A stretch of 64,000 nt of DNA from Flavobacterium lacustre. GTDB taxonomy: Bacteria > Bacteroidota > Bacteroidia > Flavobacteriales > Flavobacteriaceae. Location: assembly GCF_027474525.2 (NCBI RefSeq), contig NZ_CP114882.2:2790001-2854000 (forward strand), in the 5' to 3' direction. This document shows, piece by piece, positions 28,702 to 37,336 of this stretch (the first letter of the stretch is position 1; each line of letters begins with the position of its first letter). The translations under genes were made by a program, and so were the position numbers. The notes beneath the pieces are model-generated. The model did not search any database. It was not told where the DNA came from and saw only the letters and a program-made list of their open reading frames with translations.

Positions 28702-30471
28702 TCATCTATTCCATGTTTTGTAAACTCCTTTTCTAATAAATTCGAGAGCGACTCTATATCGTTCATAAGTGCTATGTTCTTTTTCCCAATTGTTGAGAAT
28801 TCTTCTTGATTCAGATAATTTTTTAATTCCAATGGGCAATCCTTCAGTTCTAAAAGTATTTTGTTCTTCCATATAGAGATTAACTCTTTCTCCGAATCTT
28901 TTAATTTCTCTGTCAATAGATTCTTCCTCAATTCGGATTCCATTAATAAACTTTCTTTCTTCTTCTCCAAGGTATCTGATAATTGCCGACTCTTTTCTTT
29001 CAAATTCAGTTGTAAGGGAATCGATTTCTGTTTTAATTGATCGGTAAGACTCTGCAAAACTTGATTGTTCTGATTTTTCGAATTCATCAATTTCAAATTC
29101 TTTTTGTCTAAACTCGTCTGATAAGGTATCAATTCTTGCTCTAATTGCTCGGTAAGATTCTGAATATCTTGATTGTTCGTCTCCTCTTCGTTTAGTAATT
29201 CCTGTTCTAAAATCGTTTTCATTTCCTGAAATGCCTTCAATTTCGATTTGTAATCTTCCTGAAGCTTCTCGAATTGTTTCTTTTCTACTTCCGATTCCGT
29301 CGAAAGATTCGATAAACTCGTCAATTTTTCGTTCTTCTCTGAAATATATGATTCTTGAACCTTCAAGTTCTCTTTTCTTTGATTGATATCGTTCTTCCAA
29401 TTTTTCAAAGTTTTCATCTTGCTTTCTTTTAGCATCATCAAAACTTCCTTGTAATTCTCCGTCTGTTCGTCTGTAAAGTTCTGCACATTCACTTTCTTCT
29501 CTTTCAAGCGATTCGAGCGTATTTTTGTATCTTGTTTTAACTCTTTCTCGTATTCCTTTTCGTAATTCTTCGAGTCGGATTCTATTTGATTCTGTATTTG
29601 TCTTAACTCTTGATAATTCTTGTTCAAGTTCGCTAGCAATATCTCTGTATCGTTGGCTTCCCATACATTTTTCAATCGAACGTATAAGGTTTCCAAGTTG
29701 ATTCTTTCTGCATTCGAAAGATTCTCTAAAAAGTCTTTTTTCGAGTTCATCAACTGGTAATACCAGCGTTCTATCTCGTTTGGAAATTTGAATGAAGTTA
29801 GTGCGTTCTTGCTCATTATTATAAACCCATTGGGTGTTGACAGATGTTTCTAAACCTTTTTTAATATTCTCTTCTGAATCTTTAGGAATCTTTATTTGAA
29901 TAGTATCAATTCCAAGGCGTTTTAATTTTACCTTCTTTTCATCATCTATTTTGTGGGAGACAACGATTTCTAATAATAGAAGAGGTTCGCCTTTAGCATT
30001 AAAGAAAGTTAAATCAGGCCTTATTAATAAATTCTTAGTAGTTAAATCAGGATTTTTGCCCCAATTTACATTACCATCATCGTCCTCATAAAAAGTAAGC
30101 TCTGCTCTTACGTGATCCGCTTCTATGAATTTGGATTCTTCTAGCAATATTTTTTTCTTACCATCATGCGAATAGCTATAGAGGTTGGGAACTTTTATGC
30201 GTTTGGTGAATTGAAGAATTTCAATGGCCAGTTTATGCCTAAACTCTTCATTGCTAAAAGTGCAATTTCTTTTTGTTTCAACGCCTTCTGCAACGTGTCT
30301 AAAAAATTTTTTACGGTTTTCTATTGTACCATGTACAGCAATCATTTCAAAACCACAGCCAATGCACCAGTACCCTTTTTGACCACTTTCAACATCAAGA
30401 ATGTAAACGTGATTACCATAGTTATCTTTAGCATGTTCGTTTTGTTCTATAGTAGAAATTATTTTAATCAT
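28702..30471 (-). CDS. CoiA-like nuclease fused to a long coiled coil
   Basis: A 589-residue protein. The N-terminus resembles competence protein CoiA: a Cys pair (WCIGC, residues 35-39), FFRHVAEG, a helical EEFRHKLAIEIL, and a PD-(D/E)XK-type core with RPDLTFF (Asp 153) and LLLLEIVVSHK (Glu 168). Residues 250-560 are a long charged coiled coil with an internal repeat (SESYRAIRARIDTL / AESYRSIKTEIDSL). A second frame, 28665-29816, is also open, but third codon positions are AT-rich in the 589-aa frame and not in the other, so I take this one. The gene lies 108 bp after the DUF5131 gene on the same strand and may be part of that operon. A role in DNA processing or defence is inferred. Confidence 0.72.
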   Translation of the reverse strand: MIKIISTIEQNEHAKDNYGNHVYILDVESGQKGYWCIGCGFEMIAVHGTIENRKKFFRHVAEGVETKRNCTFSNEEFRHKLAIEILQFTKRIKVPNLYSYSHDGKKKILLEESKFIEADHVRAELTFYEDDDGNVNWGKNPDLTTKNLLIRPDLTFFNAKGEPLLLLEIVVSHKIDDEKKVKLKRLGIDTIQIKIPKDSEENIKKGLETSVNTQWVYNNEQERTNFIQISKRDRTLVLPVDELEKRLFRESFECRKNQLGNLIRSIEKCMGSQRYRDIASELEQELSRVKTNTESNRIRLEELRKGIRERVKTRYKNTLESLEREESECAELYRRTDGELQGSFDDAKRKQDENFEKLEERYQSKKRELEGSRIIYFREERKIDEFIESFDGIGSRKETIREASGRLQIEIEGISGNENDFRTGITKRRGDEQSRYSESYRAIRARIDTLSDEFRQKEFEIDEFEKSEQSSFAESYRSIKTEIDSLTTEFERKESAIIRYLGEEERKFINGIRIEEESIDREIKRFGERVNLYMEEQNTFRTEGLPIGIKKLSESRRILNNWEKEHSTYERYRVALEFIRKGVYKTWNR

Positions 30472-30579
30472 ATTTTTTTGTTTGAATTTTTATCAAATCG
30501 AGTTCTTTAATACAATAATCCAAATCAAAAATAAAACACATATTTTTTTACCTCCATTTTTGGATGATTAAAACTTCAT

Positions 30580-31311
30580 TTACGAATTTCTTTCGATTTC
30601 AATTATTCTATTTGGCATTTCATCATAAGTTTTACCATTTAACAATCTACCTGCTGCTTTTTTGTTTTTACCACCCCATTGTTTAAAGAAAAAGGAAACT
30701 TTTGCTTTTTTACATTGTTCATAAATATCCAAAACCCATTCTTCATCCATGGGTCTTGCTTTATATCCACTTTCACCTCCAACAATAACCCAATCAATTT
30801 TTTTAAGATTTAAATTATTGAGAGGACCAATTAATGGTTCAAGTGATAAAAATTTTATTTTAGCTTTTGTTTTTCTCAAAAAATCAATTCTACCAACAAC
30901 TTTATCATCTTCAACAGATACTCCCATCCAGATATTATGAGTCCAATTAAGTTTATTATGCACTTCAAATAGTCTTACAGCTCTTTTAGTCAATACTTGA
31001 AAGACATGTTGAGGGTTATCATTCATAACTTTAAAAACTTTTTTAATATAGTCCAATGGAATTTCTTCATGAAATAAATCACTCATTGAGTTTACAAAAA
31101 CAATTTTTGGTGATTTCCAAGTGTAAGGTGTATTAAGGGACGGTTTATGAATCTTGACATCGAAGTTGTCTTTGTATTTGTCAACACCCATAGCTTTCAA
31201 TCTTTTAGACATAACCTCTGCATAACAAAATTTACAGCCTGCTGATATTTTTGTACATCCAGTTGTAGGATTCCATGTCATCTCTGTCCATTCTATACTT
31301 GATTGTGCCAT
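30580..31311 (-). CDS. DUF5131 (phage Gp37/Gp68-like) three-Cys-motif protein
   Basis: A 243-residue protein of the phage Gp37/Gp68 (DUF5131) family. It has C19-X6-C26-X2-C29 inside WNPTTGCTKISAGCKFCYAE, a three-Cys pattern recalling radical-SAM-type Fe-S binding, then FVNSMSDLFHEE, LTKRAVRL, WMGVSVED, and the late VIVGGESGYKARPMDEEW and FFKQWGG motifs. The gene is 5 bp after tcmP, the partner from which TcmP takes its name. The biochemical role of the pair is not established to my knowledge. Confidence 0.88.
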   Translation of the reverse strand: MAQSSIEWTEMTWNPTTGCTKISAGCKFCYAEVMSKRLKAMGVDKYKDNFDVKIHKPSLNTPYTWKSPKIVFVNSMSDLFHEEIPLDYIKKVFKVMNDNPQHVFQVLTKRAVRLFEVHNKLNWTHNIWMGVSVEDDKVVGRIDFLRKTKAKIKFLSLEPLIGPLNNLNLKKIDWVIVGGESGYKARPMDEEWVLDIYEQCKKAKVSFFFKQWGGKNKKAAGRLLNGKTYDEMPNRIIEIERNS

Positions 31312-31316
31312 TATTA

Positions 31317-32441
31317 TTAATTAAAAGTTACAATTATATCATCACCAAATGTGCCATGCCTTGGAGGTTTACCTGAGTTTGAGATTGCATATATAAGATC
31401 ATTTTTATAAAGGTATGATAATGCATCCTTATAATTTTTTTTGATATAAGGAGTATCTACATTATCTTCTTCATAAATTTGTAGCATTGTTATTTTTCTT
31501 TTTTTAAATTTATTAAGAAGTTTATCTTTTAATTCATCTAAAGGCCTTGAAAGTTGAAATAATAAAGTTTGCTCGGGTAAAAAGTTTGCAGGATCATAAG
31601 CAAATGAAGGTACCCCTTGATTATTTGCAGTACTTTCCCGAGCCATTATATCTTTCATTATTTCATAGCCTTTTGAATTTTTACTTACAAAAATTAAATG
31701 ATGACTTGTTTTATTACCTTTGCTATCTTTAAATCTAAAAGGTAAAACATATCTAGAACCATATTTTTTTAATGATTGACAAAGTTCTTCGATTATAATT
31801 AATTCTCTTTCATTCTTTCCTTTTTTGTTAATTTTTTCTCTTAATACTTCACATTGATTTTCACCAAACAAAGCATTCATATGTGATAATACTTTATCAT
31901 TATTTAACCCCATATTAATTCTATTATAATTAAAAAAGAAAATTGCATCACAACCCCAATCTTTTAAAACAGAATTTACTAATCTTAATGATAAACCTTT
32001 ATATCCCCATGGATCAACAAAAAATAGTGTTGGAATTAAACTAATTTTTTCAAATTTTAAAACGATGTTTTCACCAACTTCTTGATTCCATATGTCTGGT
32101 TTGAAAGCCAAATTATTAATGTTTGGTATTTCAGAAATTGTTTTTTCAAGTTCTTTAGTATTAGATTCATCTTTATCATTAAAAATTGTCACTAGACGAT
32201 TTTTTAAATCTTCATTTTCAACAGCATTTGATAAAATCATATGTGGAGTAGAAACTGTTCCATCTTTATATCTTCCAGGACCTGCAAATAAATCTATATA
32301 TGCAATTTTTTGCGAATTATTTGGGTATCTTTTTTGAGTACTTATTATAACTTTTGACCACACATCAAAATATTTAGATACAATAGTTGATTTAACTAAA
32401 GATTGCTCTTTTTGTTCTTCAAAAAATAGTTTTTTGTCCAT
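31317..32441 (-). CDS. tcmP: Three-Cys-motif partner protein TcmP
   Basis: A 374-residue protein matching the TcmP family: an early IAYIDLFAGPGRYKDG resembling a Rossmann methyltransferase motif I, TLFFVDPWGYKGLSLRLV as a motif-IV-like loop, then FFFNYNRINMGL and SHHLIFVSKNSKGYEIMKDIM. It is encoded between the deaminase (9-bp gap) and the DUF5131 three-Cys protein (5-bp gap). The fold suggests an S-adenosylmethionine-dependent enzyme, but the substrate is unknown. Confidence 0.85.
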   Translation of the reverse strand: MDKKLFFEEQKEQSLVKSTIVSKYFDVWSKVIISTQKRYPNNSQKIAYIDLFAGPGRYKDGTVSTPHMILSNAVENEDLKNRLVTIFNDKDESNTKELEKTISEIPNINNLAFKPDIWNQEVGENIVLKFEKISLIPTLFFVDPWGYKGLSLRLVNSVLKDWGCDAIFFFNYNRINMGLNNDKVLSHMNALFGENQCEVLREKINKKGKNERELIIIEELCQSLKKYGSRYVLPFRFKDSKGNKTSHHLIFVSKNSKGYEIMKDIMARESTANNQGVPSFAYDPANFLPEQTLLFQLSRPLDELKDKLLNKFKKRKITMLQIYEEDNVDTPYIKKNYKDALSYLYKNDLIYAISNSGKPPRHGTFGDDIIVTFN

Positions 32442-32450
32442 ATTTATTTT

Positions 32451-34442
32451 TTATTTTTTTAACCCGTTTTCAATAATTTTTATAAAATTATCAAAAGCTT
32501 TATTATCGTTACCTAATATATCATCAAGCTTTTTAATTAAATCTTTTCTATCATTAAATTCATTTTTTATAATTGACTTTAAAGATTTGACTTTTATATT
32601 TTGAGGTGTTTCTAATTTAAAATTTGTTAACAAAGCAATTTCATCTTTCTGTGATAAAAAAGGCTCATACAATTTATGATAAGCACGACCAACTGCTCCT
32701 GAAAACAATATCATTTTAGGGTCTTTTGACTCATTACTTTTTAAAATATGATTTCTTGATATCCCAGGATATGGGTCAATATAATATATAATTTCTATAC
32801 CTAATTGATAAGCTTTCTTAGCACATAATTCACATGGACTTGCAGTTGTAAATAGGAATCCGCCTTTTAAACCTTGACCACCATTACGTGAGATTTGCAT
32901 CATAGCATTTTCTTCTGCATGCAATGACCTCGTGTGTACTTGATTCTTTTCTCCGGAAAAACTATTATAAGCTTGTTTGAAACAGTAGGGGCAATTTTTT
33001 CCACCTAATTTTTCATCAGGTAGATTTACCTCGTTATAATTTGCTTTTATATATTCATTAAACTTTTTTGATTCATTATCTAAAAGATTGTCAGCCTGAT
33101 CGTCATTAATTTGTTCTGTTTCTTTTAATCCTTCACCGAGTTCAAACTTTGTAAATCCAAAAGAATTTGAAGAAATGTCTTTTATATTTCTCAAAGAGCA
33201 AGGAATGGCTCCTTTTGGTACATCATTCCATCCTATTGCTTTAGTTGAAAATTCATTATCCGTTACAACTGCACCAACTTGTCGTGAAATACAACCCGAA
33301 TTTAATTTAGCTGTATAAGCAATTTGCATTACACGCTCGGTTGCATCAGGAGTTATAATTCCGGGTTGTTGTATTAATGCTTGTAGCTTCATCAATTGCT
33401 CCTCAATTGTGAAAAAACTAAATAGTTTTATTGAAGAATCTATTTTAGAATCAATTTCAGATTTTAGAATATTGTTATTTATATGAAAATCTGCTATTTG
33501 GATGCAGTTTTGTAAATCCGGAGTGTAAAAAATACCTTTTTGATAATCTGTACATTTATATTCATCTTCATCAATTTCTAATAACCTGTCAATTATTTTG
33601 GATTTTGCTTTGCCATGTAAATCTATTAATTTCGACTTTCTAGTGTCATTTTTAACTGCAACCAAGTAAAATGCTGAAAATCGTTCTTTAAAGAAATTTA
33701 TTTCAAGTGAATTTCTTAATGAATCAATTACTATATGACATTTTTCATTTTTAGATTGTTGTTTTGTTGCCTTAATTATCCTATTTATTACTTTTGCAAT
33801 AGTATAAATGTTTTTAGGGTCAGACTTATATGTCTGAAAAGGGTTTCCTGATTTTCTTAAATTATTAGCAGTATGATGCAATAACATTATCCGCTCTATA
33901 AACCCTTCTTTTTTTAGAATTTCGTTAACTTCATCAGCTAATTTATTAAAATCATCACTCCAAAATAGAGAATTTAATAATTCTAATTTCTTTTTAATCC
34001 TTACTTTAGTTAAGTCACCAATTTCATTAATTTGATTAATTAATTCTACATTACTTAATATTAATTTTTTTATTTCATCTTTAACCTTCATTATACGTTC
34101 CTCTGGCGATTCATCAGCAAGAAAATATCTATAATAGTCAAACAAATGTTTATTTTTAGAGTTTTTGTATAATAGTGGTAGTAACAATAAAAAAATTACT
34201 TTTTTATATTCTATTATTTTATATTCTTTCCAATTCTGTTTAGTATAATTGTAAACTATTTCATATTTTTTTTGAAAAACAGATTGTTCAATATTTTCTG
34301 GTTTGCGAATACTTTTAATTTTATCAAAATCATTTGATAAAATTTCAGCTAAGTCGGAGCAACCACTACCTGTTCTTCCCGTTAATCCGATAATTGTAAA
34401 ATTTTTTCTTAAAGAATATAGTTGGTCTAATTTTGTGTTCAT
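32451..34442 (-). CDS. P-loop plus cytidine/dCMP-deaminase-like protein, candidate anti-phage dCTP deaminase
   Basis: A 663-residue two-domain protein. The N-terminus has a P-loop-like GLTGRTGSGCSDLA (19-32) in which Cys 28 replaces the Walker A Lys. The C-terminal deaminase (about 365-600) has the zinc motif HAEENAM (His 508, Glu 510) and SPCELC (Cys 537, Cys 540), plus an extra CPYC pair (484, 487). The layout matches AvcD/DCD anti-phage enzymes that drain dCTP/dCMP pools on infection. The gene begins 3 bp after the MmeI-like gene and is followed by tcmP. No room exists between it and the upstream gene for the inhibitory RNA known for AvcID, so control must differ. Confidence 0.82.
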   Translation of the reverse strand: MNTKLDQLYSLRKNFTIIGLTGRTGSGCSDLAEILSNDFDKIKSIRKPENIEQSVFQKKYEIVYNYTKQNWKEYKIIEYKKVIFLLLLPLLYKNSKNKHLFDYYRYFLADESPEERIMKVKDEIKKLILSNVELINQINEIGDLTKVRIKKKLELLNSLFWSDDFNKLADEVNEILKKEGFIERIMLLHHTANNLRKSGNPFQTYKSDPKNIYTIAKVINRIIKATKQQSKNEKCHIVIDSLRNSLEINFFKERFSAFYLVAVKNDTRKSKLIDLHGKAKSKIIDRLLEIDEDEYKCTDYQKGIFYTPDLQNCIQIADFHINNNILKSEIDSKIDSSIKLFSFFTIEEQLMKLQALIQQPGIITPDATERVMQIAYTAKLNSGCISRQVGAVVTDNEFSTKAIGWNDVPKGAIPCSLRNIKDISSNSFGFTKFELGEGLKETEQINDDQADNLLDNESKKFNEYIKANYNEVNLPDEKLGGKNCPYCFKQAYNSFSGEKNQVHTRSLHAEENAMMQISRNGGQGLKGGFLFTTASPCELCAKKAYQLGIEIIYYIDPYPGISRNHILKSNESKDPKMILFSGAVGRAYHKLYEPFLSQKDEIALLTNFKLETPQNIKVKSLKSIIKNEFNDRKDLIKKLDDILGNDNKAFDNFIKIIENGLKK

Positions 34443-34445
34443 AAA

Positions 34446-37187
34446 TTATTTTATTTTCTTATTTACTTTCTCCTTCACAAACAACCCTGCTGTATATTTC
34501 TCGTACAACTCAAACAAAAACTCCATCCGTTTGGCTTCACTGGTAAAGGTTTGTTTACTATAAGCTGCATCAACGGCTTTATCCAATTCATTATGCGATT
34601 TTACCAAAGCAGGAGGCATTGTCAACGGACTGTACAAATCTGCCAAGGAACTTGCAGGAAATGATGCTCGAACATCCAAAACGTTTTGGGCTTTTTCTTC
34701 GATGTTTTTTATCTGCTTTTCAGATGGATTTTCTGGCCAAGGATAGTTGTTGTAAACTATTTCATTTGAATATCTAAAATCACTTTTTATTCTACCACAA
34801 GTTGTTTTAATCCAAGACAAATGCATTATCGAATGCAAAATTCCAAAATGATAAAGTGTTGCATTTGGAATGGTTGCACAAGTATCTCCAGCAATATTAT
34901 TGCTGTCAAAATAACCAAGAGGAATGTATCTTCGATTCTCTGACGAGTGTCTTGGTATTAGAATAAAATTATCTTTTGGTTGTCTAATTTCTGCAAATAG
35001 AAAAGGAAAATTTGCAAGTTTTCGAGTTGCTTCTCTGCTACTATTTTTTCTTAATTTTTCTACTTCTTTTACTTTAGCGTAAGCAATTGGCATTAATTTC
35101 CAATCACTTGGATTAACATCTACAAACCAATAACAAAATTTGTTCTGACCATTTAAAAATTCTTGAGCTCCCAAAAATGGTTTTATGTATTCAAGAGACT
35201 TTGGTTCCAAAGTCTTTAAATTTTCATATTCGTCTTCGTTAATAAAAAAATTACCCCCATCATTTGGCATATTACCAAATGTAATTTGTGGAATATTGCA
35301 TATTGTAGTTCTTCTTTTTTCAATAAAAGTATCTTTTGCATCAATCAAATACGGATTAATGTTTTTGGCTTTTATTTCGTGAGCTATTCCTTTGATATCC
35401 TCATATTCAAAAATTCGTTTATTATTAGAATCAAGGTTGGCAAAACCAATAATCACGCAATAGACAGCCGCATTGCCTTTAGCTTCATTACTCCATCTAA
35501 AAGTACGGTGAGCAAAATGAATTTTTATGCCATATTTATTCAGCATTTGACCCCAAAGTATGCTGGTTTGTTCTCCTTGAACAATCGAATTAGTAGAAAC
35601 GAAAGCCACTTTTATTTTAGTATCCTGAATGTATTTGGCGGCTTTTAAATACCAACCTGTCACATAGTCCAAAACACCACATCCGGGAATATTATTAAAT
35701 TCTTTTACAATTTGATTCCTTTGGAATTGGCTCATTATTTTTGATCCAATAAAAGGAGGATTTCCAATAATAAAAGATAGTTTGTCTTTTGAAACAACTT
35801 CTTCCCAATCCGTTTCCAAAGCATCGCCATGCACAATTTTGGCTGATTTTTTCAACGGCAAGCGGGCAAAATATTGTCCAAACTCATTGCTAATCATCAT
35901 GTTCATTTGGTGATCCATCAACCACATGGCCACTTCGGCAATACGAGCAGGAAATTCTTCGTATTCAATTCCGCACATCATATCTACATCAAGCCACATA
36001 ATCTCCCTAATATCTAAAACTCCTTGTCCAGATTTGTAAGTCGCCCGTAATACTTCCAGTTCCAATAAACGCAATTCACGGTAAGTAATAACAAGGAAGT
36101 TACCACAACCACAAGCGGGATCTAAAAACTTTAATTGGCTGATTTTTTTATGAAATTCCGGTAATTTATTTTTATTTCCTTTGATACTTTCAAATTCTGT
36201 CCAAAGTTCATCTAAAAACAAGGGCTTTATTAGTTTCAAGATGTTGCTTTCACTAGTGTAATGCGCTCCTAAGTTTCTGCGTTCTTTAGGATTCATTACA
36301 CTTTGAAACATCGAACCAAAAATAGCGGGCGAAATTTTACTCCAATCGATATAACAGCAATCCAATAATGCCAATCGCATTTTGGTGTCAAAACTTGCAG
36401 AAGGCAATACTTCTTCAAACAACTTCCCATTCACATACGGAAAGTCATTTAATTGTTCATCCAAATTTTTAAAGCGTTTTTCTTTGGGTGTATTCAAGAC
36501 TTGAAACAGTTCTTGAAGTTTTCCGGCTAAATCGCTTCCATCCTCAGCAGTCCTATTTTCAATGAAATCTTGAAGCTGTTGTTTTTCAAAAATGGTAGTA
36601 TCCTCTGCAAACAAGCAGAATAATATTCGAACCAAATAAACCTCAAGCGGATGTCCTTCATAACCAATTTCTTCTAATCGGTCATGCAGTTTCCCCATCA
36701 ATTCTGCCGCTTTAATATTGGCAGGGTCTTGTTCTTTATACGTTTTCTTTTGATAACCCAATAAATAGCCAAAACTTTGGATGTTTTGGACTAAGTTATT
36801 TAGCGTAAATTCTAATGTCGTTTGTTCTTCTGTATCATACAATCTAAAATAATAGAAGTCACATACTAAAACGTATTTTGGTAATTCGTTTTGTTTTAAT
36901 CCATGAGTATAATCAATGGCTTGCTGAAAAGCTTTATTCAGGTTTTTGCCCCGGCTTTTCATTTCTACAAGTATCGTTCCTTTCCAGAGTAAGTCAATGT
37001 AACCATCCGCATCAGAAAGTTTTTTTACTCTATGTTCAAAGGTTCCAATTTTTTTTCGGCTAATACCGAAGACATCAAAAAAGGCATCTAAGAAGGGTTT
37101 GGCATCTGCTTCTTCATTGGTAGTATTTTCCCATTCTTTAGAAAATCGTAGTGCTCGGTCTTTTATTTCGTTCCAACTTAAAGCCAT
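34446..37187 (-). CDS. MmeI-like type IIL restriction-modification enzyme
   Basis: 913 residues, close to MmeI in length and start (MALSWNEIKDRALRFSKEW). The N-terminal nuclease motif is D65-X9-E75-M-K77, exactly the spacing described for MmeI. The N6-adenine methyltransferase core has LDPACGCGNFL (355-365) and IIGNPPFIG (473-481), with LGAHYTSE before it. The target-recognition domain follows to the C-terminus. One chain both cuts and methylates, so no separate methylase gene is needed. It is the first gene of the operon running to the DUF5131 gene, with a 3-bp gap to the deaminase. Confidence 0.9.
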   Translation of the reverse strand: MALSWNEIKDRALRFSKEWENTTNEEADAKPFLDAFFDVFGISRKKIGTFEHRVKKLSDADGYIDLLWKGTILVEMKSRGKNLNKAFQQAIDYTHGLKQNELPKYVLVCDFYYFRLYDTEEQTTLEFTLNNLVQNIQSFGYLLGYQKKTYKEQDPANIKAAELMGKLHDRLEEIGYEGHPLEVYLVRILFCLFAEDTTIFEKQQLQDFIENRTAEDGSDLAGKLQELFQVLNTPKEKRFKNLDEQLNDFPYVNGKLFEEVLPSASFDTKMRLALLDCCYIDWSKISPAIFGSMFQSVMNPKERRNLGAHYTSESNILKLIKPLFLDELWTEFESIKGNKNKLPEFHKKISQLKFLDPACGCGNFLVITYRELRLLELEVLRATYKSGQGVLDIREIMWLDVDMMCGIEYEEFPARIAEVAMWLMDHQMNMMISNEFGQYFARLPLKKSAKIVHGDALETDWEEVVSKDKLSFIIGNPPFIGSKIMSQFQRNQIVKEFNNIPGCGVLDYVTGWYLKAAKYIQDTKIKVAFVSTNSIVQGEQTSILWGQMLNKYGIKIHFAHRTFRWSNEAKGNAAVYCVIIGFANLDSNNKRIFEYEDIKGIAHEIKAKNINPYLIDAKDTFIEKRRTTICNIPQITFGNMPNDGGNFFINEDEYENLKTLEPKSLEYIKPFLGAQEFLNGQNKFCYWFVDVNPSDWKLMPIAYAKVKEVEKLRKNSSREATRKLANFPFLFAEIRQPKDNFILIPRHSSENRRYIPLGYFDSNNIAGDTCATIPNATLYHFGILHSIMHLSWIKTTCGRIKSDFRYSNEIVYNNYPWPENPSEKQIKNIEEKAQNVLDVRASFPASSLADLYSPLTMPPALVKSHNELDKAVDAAYSKQTFTSEAKRMEFLFELYEKYTAGLFVKEKVNKKIK

Positions 37188-37305
37188 AGAAAGTATTGCA
37201 ATTTGTTATTTACCAAACCTACCAAATATAAATGATTTTAACAAGATTATTTATACATAGATATACCTGATTATTAACAAATTTAGATACTTAATCATTT
37301 ATAAC

Positions 37306-37323
37306 TTTACGGAAAACCGTAAA
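37306..37323. promoter_or_regulatory. Perfect palindrome TTTACGG-AAAA-CCGTAAA
   Basis: A perfect 7-bp inverted repeat with a 4-nt spacer, located between the hipT stop (37337) and the start of the MmeI-like gene (37187). It could be a weak hairpin ending the hip operon or an operator of the restriction operon. The minus-strand sequence after the stem is not T-rich, which speaks for an operator. Confidence 0.5.
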
Positions 37324-37336
37324 AACAAAAAATTAT

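Noticed and set aside
28665..29816. 383-codon ORF as a separate gene
   Set aside because: Third codon positions are GC-richer than in the overlapping 589-aa frame in the two stretches I checked, and the latter has a recognisable N-terminal nuclease domain. Kept only as a finding.
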